Assembly (NCBI GenBank): GCA_012800435.1
Contig: JAAZJH010000061.1
Coordinates: 1 to 59,693 of the forward strand
Length of the DNA: 59,693 nucleotides
Origin: Clostridiaceae bacterium
GTDB lineage: Bacteria; Bacillota; Clostridia; Saccharofermentanales; DTU023
Reading direction: 5' to 3'
Shown: one piece after another, positions 46,282-52,700 of the stretch
Layout of the letters: every line of letters begins with the position of its first letter
How positions within the stretch are numbered: position 1 is the stretch's first letter
Translations under genes and position numbers: made by a program
Notes under the pieces: generated by a model
Told to the model about the DNA's origin: nothing
Seen by the model: the letters and a program-made list of their open reading frames with translations, nothing else
Database searches by the model: none

Positions 46282-46935
46282 ATGCTACGTATATTTGATA
46301 TTTGGAAAACATATGAAGGCCGACAGCTGCTCGCCGGCGTTTCTTTTGATGTTCAAGAAGGCGAGATCGTTTGTCTTTTGGGACCTTCAGGAAGTGGAAA
46401 AAGCACACTTTTACGCATCATTGCCGGATTGGAGAAGGCAGATGCGGGGCACGTGTATTGGGGAAACGACGACGTGACCGATATCCCTGCTCATAAACGA
46501 GGGTTCGGCCTCATGTTTCAAGATTATGCGCTTTTCCCTCACCTCACGGTCGCAAAAAACATCGCTTTCGGTCTTCGCATGAAAAAACACGACAAAGTCG
46601 ACATAAGGCGTCAAGTCAAACTCGTGCTGGAGAGCATTCATATGCAGGATTTTACCGATCGTTCGGTGACCGAACTCTCAGGCGGAGAACAGCAACGCGT
46701 TGCATTAGCGCGCACGCTCGTCACAAACCCGCGTCTGCTTATGCTCGATGAACCGATGAGCGCGCTGGATCATGACCTGCGCACTTCTCTGATCACCGAC
46801 CTTCACACGCACCTGCGAGAAAGCAGGAAACCTGTTATCTACGTAACACACAACCGTCAGGAAGCCTTTGCGCTCGCCGACCGAGTCCTTCTCCTTCGCG
46901 AAGGAAAAATCCTTCAAGATGCTACGCCAAAATAA
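46282..46935 (+). CDS. thiQ: Thiamine ABC transporter ATPase ThiQ
   Basis: The 217-residue ATPase has GPSGSGKST, GLMFQDYALFPHLTVAKNIAFGL, LSGGEQQRVALARTL, LLMLDEPMSALD and the switch histidine in YVTHNR. It ends without the extra C-terminal domain of larger importers, as in ThiQ. AAGGAG precedes the ATG. Its final codons and stop are weakly echoed 18 nt downstream (TACGCCA..ATAAC twice). Confidence 0.93.
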   Translation: MLRIFDIWKTYEGRQLLAGVSFDVQEGEIVCLLGPSGSGKSTLLRIIAGLEKADAGHVYWGNDDVTDIPAHKRGFGLMFQDYALFPHLTVAKNIAFGLRMKKHDKVDIRRQVKLVLESIHMQDFTDRSVTELSGGEQQRVALARTLVTNPRLLMLDEPMSALDHDLRTSLITDLHTHLRESRKPVIYVTHNRQEAFALADRVLLLREGKILQDATPK

Positions 46936-46989
46936 CTCTTTACGCCACCGGATAACATTTAGATCGTATTTTTTCGGGAACAAAAAAGC

Positions 46990-47020
46990 CCCAAAACGCC
47001 GTCATACCAGGCGTTTTGGG
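46990..47020. terminator. Bidirectional terminator between thiQ and tRNA-Ser
   Basis: CCCAAAACGCC (46990-47000) and GGCGTTTTGGG (47010-47020) form an 11-bp perfect stem with a 9-nt loop. The U-run is strong on the minus strand (GGCTTTTTTG after it), serving the tRNA-Ser gene, and weaker on the plus strand (ACTTAATTTT), serving thiQ. Confidence 0.85.
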
Positions 47021-47029
47021 ACTTAATTT

Positions 47030-47122
47030 TGGCGGAGGGCATGGGATTTGAACCCACGATACCCCTTTCAGGGTATACGCGATTTCCAGTCGCGCTCCTT
47101 CGGCCAGCTCGGACAACCCTCC
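47030..47122 (-). tRNA. tRNA-Ser (GGA)
   Basis: On the minus strand the acceptor GGAGGGT pairs with GCCCTCC, followed by G and an encoded CCA. The anticodon stem-loop GCGCGA-CTGGAAA-TCGCG gives anticodon GGA (codons UCC/UCU). A long variable arm (TATACCC/GGGGTA) marks a class II serine tRNA, and the T arm has GTGGGTTCAAATCCCAT. Total length is 93 nt. Confidence 0.97.
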
Positions 47123-47182
47123 ATAAAAGCGGTGATTAAAAGCAATGTATCTTTCACCTACAAGCCGTTCAGCGCAACGGCA

Positions 47183-47211
47183 TGATAACACTACTATTTT
47201 CCCTCTGTCAA
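47183..47211 (-). promoter_or_regulatory. Candidate tRNA-Ser promoter
   Basis: A consensus TTGACA (minus strand, 47211-47206) is followed after 17 nt by TTATCA (47188-47183), a weak -10. It lies about 60 nt upstream of the tRNA. Confidence 0.45.
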
Positions 47212-47327
47212 TGAAACCGATGCTTAGAAATCTAGAGAATAGCAAGAAAGATAATAAAGTGTTCCCCTTCAAACGCCGGTTAATGAAACGGGAGCTTTGA
47301 CCTTCAAAATTTGCGGAAAATTGAATA

Positions 47328-47354
47328 CAGCTCCGAGGCCTTGCCTCGGAGCTG
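47328..47354. repeat. 12-13-bp perfect hairpin
   Basis: CAGCTCCGAGGC (47328-47339) is exactly inverted at 47343-47354 with a 3-nt CTT loop; one more A-T pair extends it outwards. No U-run follows on either strand. Just downstream, GGAGGAG (47365-47371) precedes a 14-codon frame from ATG 47378 to TAA 47422, of unknown meaning. Confidence 0.7.
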
Positions 47355-47584
47355 TGTATCAATTGGAGGAGAAAAGTATGAAAAGTGCGGTTTCTTTGTT
47401 CCGCAACACCATCATACTTTAAATAAATGACGAACCTAATAATCAAATATGAATAAAAGAAAAACAAAAGAGCTCAAAAATGCATTTCTGTCGTGAAAAT
47501 CTTCATCCATCAAATGATAACGATGTGTCGATCGGCTGTTGCGTTTACACCGCTGTGCCTTCGCGTTTTATCTTGGTCTTCTGC

Positions 47585-48295
47585 TTACTCCTTATGGAGA
47601 TTATCGACGATGGCAGCCTCATCTTTTGGATTATTAATGGATAAATCACCGCTCGGCATAGCAATGCGGAATGTTATGGGCTCGCGAGTCGACTTAAATG
47701 ATCGATCTTTCATATCGAGGACATCGGCGCGGATGTCGCAATATTCGTTAAAGAGACGAACACCCTCATCGTCGGAGATATCTTCATGAAGCACCAAGAT
47801 TACGCGATTGTGACTAAGGTTATGAATCGCTAAATTCTTCTCCGAAGTGATCGGTTGATTAACGACCTCTACAAATCGCTCGCTGATCTTAGTATATTGA
47901 GCTTTCTTACGATTCATCATCGGAATTGTAATCGCGCTGAAAATCCCGGCAATTGCCAAGGCGATTCCGACGATGGAAAAGAAAACTTTCCGTGGAATAC
48001 GAACATCGGGAATATCTTTTTTAGGAAGAACAAAATCATCCTTTTTCTTCACGGCTGCGGCACTTTGCGTAACCACAACGGGACCGCGCTGGTAAGGCAA
48101 GGGCACCAATGACGGACCTGTATAGGGCGGCTGAGGATCATTGGGGAAAGTAAACTCTTCTGGATGCTCGAACGCCCGAAAAGCCTCCTCATTATCGAAA
48201 ACGCAGTCACAAAAAAGGCAGTGTCCCTTAGGCATGGAGGGATCAAGCATCAGCAATGAACCGCAGTTAATGCATTTTCCTTCTTTTAACGGCAT
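47585..48295 (-). CDS. Membrane protein with N-terminal zinc ribbon, unknown function
   Basis: I do not recognise this 236-residue protein. It opens with a zinc-ribbon pattern (CINCGSLL and CLFCDCVF), then a Pro-rich linker (PQPPYTGPSLVPLPYQRGP), a basic stretch, one membrane helix near residues 103-128 (VFFSIVGIALAIAGIFSAITIPMM) and a soluble C-terminal domain of about 100 residues (VILVLHEDISDDEGVRLFNEYCDIRADVL). The zinc ribbon would be cytoplasmic and the C-terminal domain extracellular, by the positive-inside rule. It is divergent from tadA with a 148-nt shared spacer holding a perfect palindrome. No neighbour suggests a role. Confidence 0.7.
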   Translation of the reverse strand: MPLKEGKCINCGSLLMLDPSMPKGHCLFCDCVFDNEEAFRAFEHPEEFTFPNDPQPPYTGPSLVPLPYQRGPVVVTQSAAAVKKKDDFVLPKKDIPDVRIPRKVFFSIVGIALAIAGIFSAITIPMMNRKKAQYTKISERFVEVVNQPITSEKNLAIHNLSHNRVILVLHEDISDDEGVRLFNEYCDIRADVLDMKDRSFKSTREPITFRIAMPSGDLSINNPKDEAAIVDNLHKE

Positions 48296-48390
48296 AAGTG
48301 GATCCTCTTTCTAAATGGTGGTCACGCTTGCCATCTTAACATGAGAAATAAATGTGAGCAACGGATTAAAATATGCAGCTTTGAGGTGTT

Positions 48391-48414
48391 ATGATGGAAT
48401 CCGGATTCCATCAT
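48391..48414. promoter_or_regulatory. 24-bp perfect palindrome, candidate operator
   Basis: ATGATGGAATCC is directly followed by its exact reverse complement GGATTCCATCAT, with no spacer. It lies in the divergent spacer between the zinc-ribbon gene and tadA, 29 nt before the tadA start, overlapping a possible -10 TATGAT (48390-48395). A dimeric repressor site is the simplest reading. Confidence 0.55.
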
Positions 48415-48443
48415 CCGGATTTAAGTAAGGAGGGGACGTCTAC

Positions 48444-48950
48444 ATGAACGATAATCTAACGACAAATCACGACATGACATCCGAGGAAGACATGCGATTC
48501 ATGCGCGAGGCACTCCTTCTGGCGAAAGAAGCTTCATACCGTGGAGAAATTCCGATCGGGTGCGTCATTGTTCGAAACGGTGACATTATTGCCAAAAGCG
48601 GTAACACGCGCGAGCATCGTCAGGATGCGACCGGTCACGCAGAAATAGAAGCGATCCGTGAGGCATGCCGCGTCACAGGCTTTTGGCGTCTTAATGATTG
48701 CGACCTTTATGTAACACTTGAACCGTGTCTAATGTGTGCCGGAGCCATGATTCAAGCGCGAATTCGTCGCTGTTGTTTCGGTGCTTACGATCCGAAATCA
48801 GGGATGGCCGGCTCCGTAGCGGATGTGTTTGCGCTCCCTTCCAACCATCGCGTTGCCGTTATGGGCGGTCTAATGGAGGAGGAGTGTAGTGACCTTCTAC
48901 GCAATTTTTTTACTCAACGGCGAGAGGAACAAAAAAACGTTCTCGGGTAA
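48444..48950 (+). CDS. tadA: tRNA-specific adenosine deaminase TadA
   Basis: TadA deaminates A34 of tRNA-Arg(ACG) to inosine. The 168-residue protein has the zinc-dependent deaminase motifs GHAEIEA (His and catalytic Glu) and PCLMCAGA (two Cys ligands). DVFALPSNHRVAVMGGLMEEECSDLLRNFF is the usual C-terminal segment. GGAGGGG precedes the ATG. The N-terminus is about 10 residues longer than usual. No SRP RNA gene, its frequent neighbour, is seen downstream. Confidence 0.96.
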   Translation: MNDNLTTNHDMTSEEDMRFMREALLLAKEASYRGEIPIGCVIVRNGDIIAKSGNTREHRQDATGHAEIEAIREACRVTGFWRLNDCDLYVTLEPCLMCAGAMIQARIRRCCFGAYDPKSGMAGSVADVFALPSNHRVAVMGGLMEEECSDLLRNFFTQRREEQKNVLG

Positions 48951-48993
48951 ACCGTGTTATAGTGTATTGACTTCTTCAAAAACAGTGTCAGAT

Positions 48994-49027
48994 CGTCTCT
49001 CTTACCCATTTGAGAGACGGGTTTGTT
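48994..49027 (+). terminator. Probable tadA terminator
   Basis: CGTCTCTC (48994-49001) pairs with GAGAGACG (49012-49019), followed by GGTTTGTT. The T-run is imperfect, so efficiency is uncertain. Confidence 0.5.
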
Positions 49028-49031
49028 AATT

Positions 49032-49083
49032 GCTAAAGGCTTCGACAGCTTGTCGATGTTGGAAATGATCGACACCATTTAGC
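49032..49083 (+). other. Nested, mutually exclusive hairpins before plsC
   Basis: TGTCGA (49051-49056) can pair with TCGACA on either side (49042-49047 or 49069-49074). GCTAAA/TTTAGC (49032-49037, 49078-49083) closes the larger structure. It lies 40 nt before the plsC start. Two alternative folds around one shared arm could act as a switch, or be accidental. Confidence 0.35.
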
Positions 49084-49123
49084 ATGGACAATGAGACCAT
49101 AAGGAAAAGAATCCGGGTTTACG

Positions 49124-49813
49124 ATGCCTAAACGACGTAAAAAACCGACAGAACTGCAATCCAGAGGATGGCAAGGACATCTCATCTATGCTGTTGGCAT
49201 GCTCTTAAGTCGCCTTCTGATACGTCTGAAATACCGTGGTCAAGAACACCTTCCAAAAGAAGGCGCTTACATCATCGCGGCAAATCATCAGACGATGTTT
49301 GACGGGCTCTGGATCATGGGAGGCATCCCCCAAGAACAGCTCCATCGATTCTCATGTATTGCAGGATCTGATCTTGAACAAAATTATGGCCTCACAGGAC
49401 GCATTATGTTCCGCGTCGGCAAAGCCATTCCTATTGACCGCGAGGGAAATCCTATGCGCGGACTTGTGCTTTCAAAACAGCAACTCGAAAAAGGCGCGAT
49501 CATCATGATCCATCCCGAAGGCACGCGAACGTATGACGGACGCCTTGGAGAGATGAAGAACGGTGTCGCCTATTTATCGCGTAAAACCGGTTCTCCTGTC
49601 ATCCCAACCTTTATTGACGGCGGGTATGAGATCTTTTCGCGCTACATGTCCGTGCCGCATCCAATCGACTGGAAACGTCTTCGTCGAAAAGAATTGTCCA
49701 TCGAATTCGGCGAACCGATTTACCCTGAAGATTATAAAAGCAATGCGCAGATGATGGACGAATTGACAACCTATTTTGAAGGAAAAGAACGCGAAGCATT
49801 GGCAAGGCGCTAA
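49124..49813 (+). CDS. plsC: 1-acyl-sn-glycerol-3-phosphate acyltransferase
   Basis: The 229-residue protein transfers an acyl group to lysophosphatidic acid in phospholipid synthesis. The catalytic NHxxxxD motif is AANHQTMFDG and the glycerophosphate motif is HPEGTRTYDGRLGEMKNGVAYL. An N-terminal hydrophobic helix (HLIYAVGMLLSRLLI) anchors it to the membrane. It stands alone on the plus strand between tadA and the XRE gene. Confidence 0.93.
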   Translation: MPKRRKKPTELQSRGWQGHLIYAVGMLLSRLLIRLKYRGQEHLPKEGAYIIAANHQTMFDGLWIMGGIPQEQLHRFSCIAGSDLEQNYGLTGRIMFRVGKAIPIDREGNPMRGLVLSKQQLEKGAIIMIHPEGTRTYDGRLGEMKNGVAYLSRKTGSPVIPTFIDGGYEIFSRYMSVPHPIDWKRLRRKELSIEFGEPIYPEDYKSNAQMMDELTTYFEGKEREALARR

Positions 49814-49925
49814 GTTTCAGGTTCTCATTTAATTTTGATCAGGGCAAAAATTGAATCCTACGCGCTATGTTATTATGGCGGCGCTTGTTATCCGAGGTCA
49901 GGAAACCAAAGATAAGGGGTATCGC

Positions 49926-50513
49926 ATGTTTTCATCCGGTAACAGAGCTCGTGCACAAAGGACTGCTCCTAAGCGCGAAATCATTCCAACAGGTCGTAAC
50001 GTCGAAAAGTATTACTGCAATAACGGCAATGCGTCTCGTTGCCGGGGATTTTCGCGTGTCGGCAAAACAGTGTTCACTTGTCAAAACATACAGAACGCAC
50101 CACGTCATCCGGCAGTGATTAAAGCCAATCGTCCACCTGCACAAAATGCTGCATCACGGTGGATCGGTTACATCATCCGACATGAACGGCGACGACAACA
50201 ATTGACACAGGCTCGACTGACCGCGGCACTCCAATTTGGCGCCAGCGCTCTATCCACAATTGAAAACGGACGCGCCTTCGCAAACATCGAACGCACATTA
50301 CAGGTTGCGCACTACCTTCATCTCGATGTTGCGACGCTGGCTGTTGCCGTCCGCGCGCAAATCATTTTTCATACGACGCTTCAGACACTTCGCCGTCAAG
50401 AAGTTGCCGTGCGCGATCGTTGCCCTCAAGAAACGCCGCAAGCATTGACTCAATGGAAGACGCGCGTTGCGGAAGGATCGCTTGACAGGCCGTATGGATC
50501 GCGCGAGCCATAA
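49926..50513 (+). CDS. XRE-family DNA-binding protein
   Basis: The 195-residue protein has one helix-turn-helix of the XRE type at about residues 75-135 (IGYIIRHERRRQQLTQARLTAALQFGASALSTIENGRAFANIERTLQVAHYLHLDV). The N-terminal 75 residues are basic with three cysteines (CNNGNASRC, TCQN) and match nothing I know. I chose ATG 49926, which has AAGGGG 6 nt upstream; the frame is open back to 49851. Its last 152 nt overlap a convergent gene (50362-50997), so one of the two 3' ends may be wrong. The target is unknown. Confidence 0.65.
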   Translation: MFSSGNRARAQRTAPKREIIPTGRNVEKYYCNNGNASRCRGFSRVGKTVFTCQNIQNAPRHPAVIKANRPPAQNAASRWIGYIIRHERRRQQLTQARLTAALQFGASALSTIENGRAFANIERTLQVAHYLHLDVATLAVAVRAQIIFHTTLQTLRRQEVAVRDRCPQETPQALTQWKTRVAEGSLDRPYGSREP

Positions 50514-50997
50514 CAGCACGCACAGGAAAGTCCTGCATGGCGGCAAGCAACGGCAACATACCCTGATAGACTTCAGAGAGTATTTTATTTTCACGATCTT
50601 GAGATTTCATTTTTACAAAACCGAAAAACTTTCGACCATAGCTATCATCGTCACGGCAAATCGTCAAGTAAACGTTGGCAGAATCAAAGATCGCCTCCTC
50701 CAAAAGTTCAGCACGGCGATCCCCTGCTTCTTCCAATGCGCTCGTCAGCTCCTTTTGCTCGAAAAATTGACAAAGATCACGGCGTGCCCGACGGACACGG
50801 CCTTTTCGGCTTGCATCTGCCGAATACAATTGACAAAGCAGCCACGGCAGCAAAAAGCGGTCTCCAAGCTTTTCTTCATGTTCGAGCGGGAAAAAGCGAA
50901 AACGCATGAGGCTTTCTGCGGCAAGATCCTGAGGCTGCATTGCCTCTTGAGCATTGACAGCCTGATCTCCAGTGGAATCGTGTTTTATTGAGTTCAA
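50362..50997 (-). CDS. Uncharacterised helical protein
   Basis: I do not recognise this 211-residue soluble protein. It looks all-helical, with LLPWLLCQLYSADASRKGRVRRARRDLCQFFEQKELTSALEEAG in the first half and VYLTICRDDDSYGRKFFGFVKMKSQDRE in the middle. There is no signal or membrane segment. The start is TTG 50997 with GGAGG 6 nt upstream. Its C-terminal 50 codons overlap the convergent XRE gene. The MATE gene ends (51041) just upstream of its start, so its own promoter must lie within or before that gene. Confidence 0.65.
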   Translation of the reverse strand: MNSIKHDSTGDQAVNAQEAMQPQDLAAESLMRFRFFPLEHEEKLGDRFLLPWLLCQLYSADASRKGRVRRARRDLCQFFEQKELTSALEEAGDRRAELLEEAIFDSANVYLTICRDDDSYGRKFFGFVKMKSQDRENKILSEVYQGMLPLLAAMQDFPVRAVMARAIHTACQAILPQRASSIESMLAAFLEGNDRARQLLDGEVSEASYEK

Positions 50998-51040
50998 AAT
51001 GTGCCTCCTTCAGTGTCGCCCATACCGGAAGATCGGATAA

Positions 51041-52411
51041 TTACATCTGCCTTTCGAAGATTCGGTCACCTCGGCGCTTAAAATACACCAAATACACGAC
51101 AAGGGCAACCGTCCACGATACAGAATAATTCATTACAAGAACGTTAAATGTCCTAAAGAACGGCAATACCGCCAAAATCCATACTACACGTACACCGGCC
51201 ATGACCATGGTGATGACCATCGGAAGAACCGATTGGCCTGCGCTACGCAAAGTGCCGCCCAGAATTTCAGTCATCGCAAACAAGACATACGGAATAAGCA
51301 CATAAAACATCGTGATACTTGCGTAGTGCATCACTTCTATATCCACACCGAACAAGCTCAATAAACGATAGCGCAACAGAAGCAATAGCGCTGCGTGTCC
51401 GGCGATGGCCGCGATCGAAAAAAGAATTATTCGAACAAGTCCCTTTTTAGCGCGTTCCTTTTTTTGCGCACCGATGTTAGCACTCATGAACGACATGGCC
51501 GTCAAAGCCAAACCGTTGATGAGAACAAAAACAAAGCCGTCGAGCCGACTCGCAGAGACAAGACCCGCGATTGCCTGTTTACCGAATGTATTGATGTTGC
51601 TTTGTACAAACACGTTAGACAGCGACGACACACAGGATTGCAGTCCTGCAGGTACACCGAGTTTTATCGTCGGTCGCAGCACATCCTTATGGAACGCAAT
51701 GTCGAGCAAGAAAAGGCGGAACGGTTCTTCGCTTATCATGAGGCTTGTCGTAACAAGGATGGCCGATACAACTTGCGCGATAACATATGCGCCCGCCGCC
51801 CCAATGATGCCCCACTTGAGAACACCGACAAATAGAAGACTGAGACCGAGATTAAGAATAACCGTGATGGTCATGAACAAAAAGGGGTGCCGTGTATCGC
51901 CGACACCGCGTAAAATACCCGCACCCATGTTGTAAACCAACACCGGCAAAATGCTGATCAGGTAGACACGCAGATAACCGGTCGCATCGACAAGAACATC
52001 CGCAGGTGTTCCAATGAGCGTCAGCATGGGACGCGCCAGAATTATTCCTAAGACACTAAATAGCGTTCCGACGGCAAAAGCAGTTGCATAACCGGAGTGA
52101 ACCGCCTTATACAGACGGTCATAATCACCAGCGCCCCACGACTGCGCCGTTATCACGGAACATCCGGTCGAAAGACCCAGCGCAAGACCGGAGAGCACCT
52201 GGGAAATATAAATCGTCGCGCCGATCGCGGCCATAGCGTTCGTTCCGCAATAATTCGAGACGATGATCAGATCCAGCACACAATAAAGCTGAAAAACCAA
52301 ATTCATTAAAAGCAGCGGCAACGCAAATAGGACCATATTTTTCAAAATCGGTCCTTCGGTAAAGTTAATGCTGCTGGCTCTGCGCCGGGGGGCGCGTCTT
52401 CTTCTAATCAT
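51041..52411 (-). CDS. MATE-family efflux transporter
   Basis: The 456-residue membrane protein has about twelve helices in two similar halves, typical of MATE exporters that use sodium or proton gradients to expel drugs or metabolites. Family features include FTEGPILKNMVLFALPLLLMNLVFQLYCVLDLIIVS at the start, GAGILRGVGDTRHPF and VVSAILVTTSLMI. The cargo cannot be told. Relatives of this type are common in Clostridia. An unusual N-terminal stretch RRRRAPRRRASS precedes the domain. The polyamine operon ends just upstream, but no link is shown. Confidence 0.9.
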   Translation of the reverse strand: MIRRRRAPRRRASSINFTEGPILKNMVLFALPLLLMNLVFQLYCVLDLIIVSNYCGTNAMAAIGATIYISQVLSGLALGLSTGCSVITAQSWGAGDYDRLYKAVHSGYATAFAVGTLFSVLGIILARPMLTLIGTPADVLVDATGYLRVYLISILPVLVYNMGAGILRGVGDTRHPFLFMTITVILNLGLSLLFVGVLKWGIIGAAGAYVIAQVVSAILVTTSLMISEEPFRLFLLDIAFHKDVLRPTIKLGVPAGLQSCVSSLSNVFVQSNINTFGKQAIAGLVSASRLDGFVFVLINGLALTAMSFMSANIGAQKKERAKKGLVRIILFSIAAIAGHAALLLLLRYRLLSLFGVDIEVMHYASITMFYVLIPYVLFAMTEILGGTLRSAGQSVLPMVITMVMAGVRVVWILAVLPFFRTFNVLVMNYSVSWTVALVVYLVYFKRRGDRIFERQM

Positions 52412-52433
52412 AGTAAGCCTATGTTTTATACCT

Positions 52434-52471
52434 ATTATTCTTTATTATTCTGCTTATTCTGTTTATTCTGT
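52434..52471. repeat. 9-bp direct repeats upstream of the MATE gene
   Basis: TTATTCTGC, TTATTCTGT and TTATTCTGT follow each other, preceded by a looser TTATTCTTTA, about 25-60 nt upstream of the MATE start on the minus strand. Iterated short units here could be an operator or simple-sequence drift. Confidence 0.55.
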
Positions 52472-52483
52472 TTCTTTAATTTC

Positions 52484-52700
52484 GATACCTTAATTTATCC
52501 AAGTCGTGTTTTAATATCGCCATACATAGACGATCAACGTGTAAAGACCTTATTTTCTTGTTCTCCGGCTGATTCAAGTCGTCCTTTGAAATCAACGTAC
52601 ACAAGAGACTTAAACGTGGAGATCTAACTTGTCTATGCTCCGGTTGATCCAAGTCGATCTTTAAAATCATCGTATAAAAACGATCTAAGCATGGTGATTT
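52484..52700 (-). repeat. Three 75-nt tandem copies of the nspC 3' end
   Basis: The nspC 3' end (52636-52700) recurs at an exact 75-nt period: AAGTCG anchors lie at 52651, 52576 and 52501. Copy 1 against copy 2 is about 70% identical over 75 nt without gaps; copy 3 is more diverged. Only copy 1 is in the gene. The array stays open in a different frame, which explains a spurious long frame here. Confidence 0.8.

Larger units (their letters stand above)
47123..47584. other. Intergenic region between tRNA-Ser and the zinc-ribbon gene
   Basis: It contains the candidate tRNA promoter, the perfect hairpin at 47328-47354 and a possible 14-codon frame (47378-47422, MKSAVSLFRNTIIL) with a strong ribosome binding site. 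The frame may be a leader peptide without a gene behind it or a decayed remnant. Nothing else is recognisable. Confidence 0.4.

Noticed and set aside
46940-47467. 175-codon minus-strand open frame
   Set aside because: It runs through the tRNA-Ser gene and a terminator, has no ribosome binding site and shows no protein-like features.
48951-49123. SRP RNA gene after tadA
   Set aside because: The position is common for it in Bacillota, but the conserved SRP Alu and S-domain sequences are absent.
52501-52700. Possible CRISPR array
   Set aside because: The copies are tandem and degenerate over their whole length with no distinct repeat and spacer parts.
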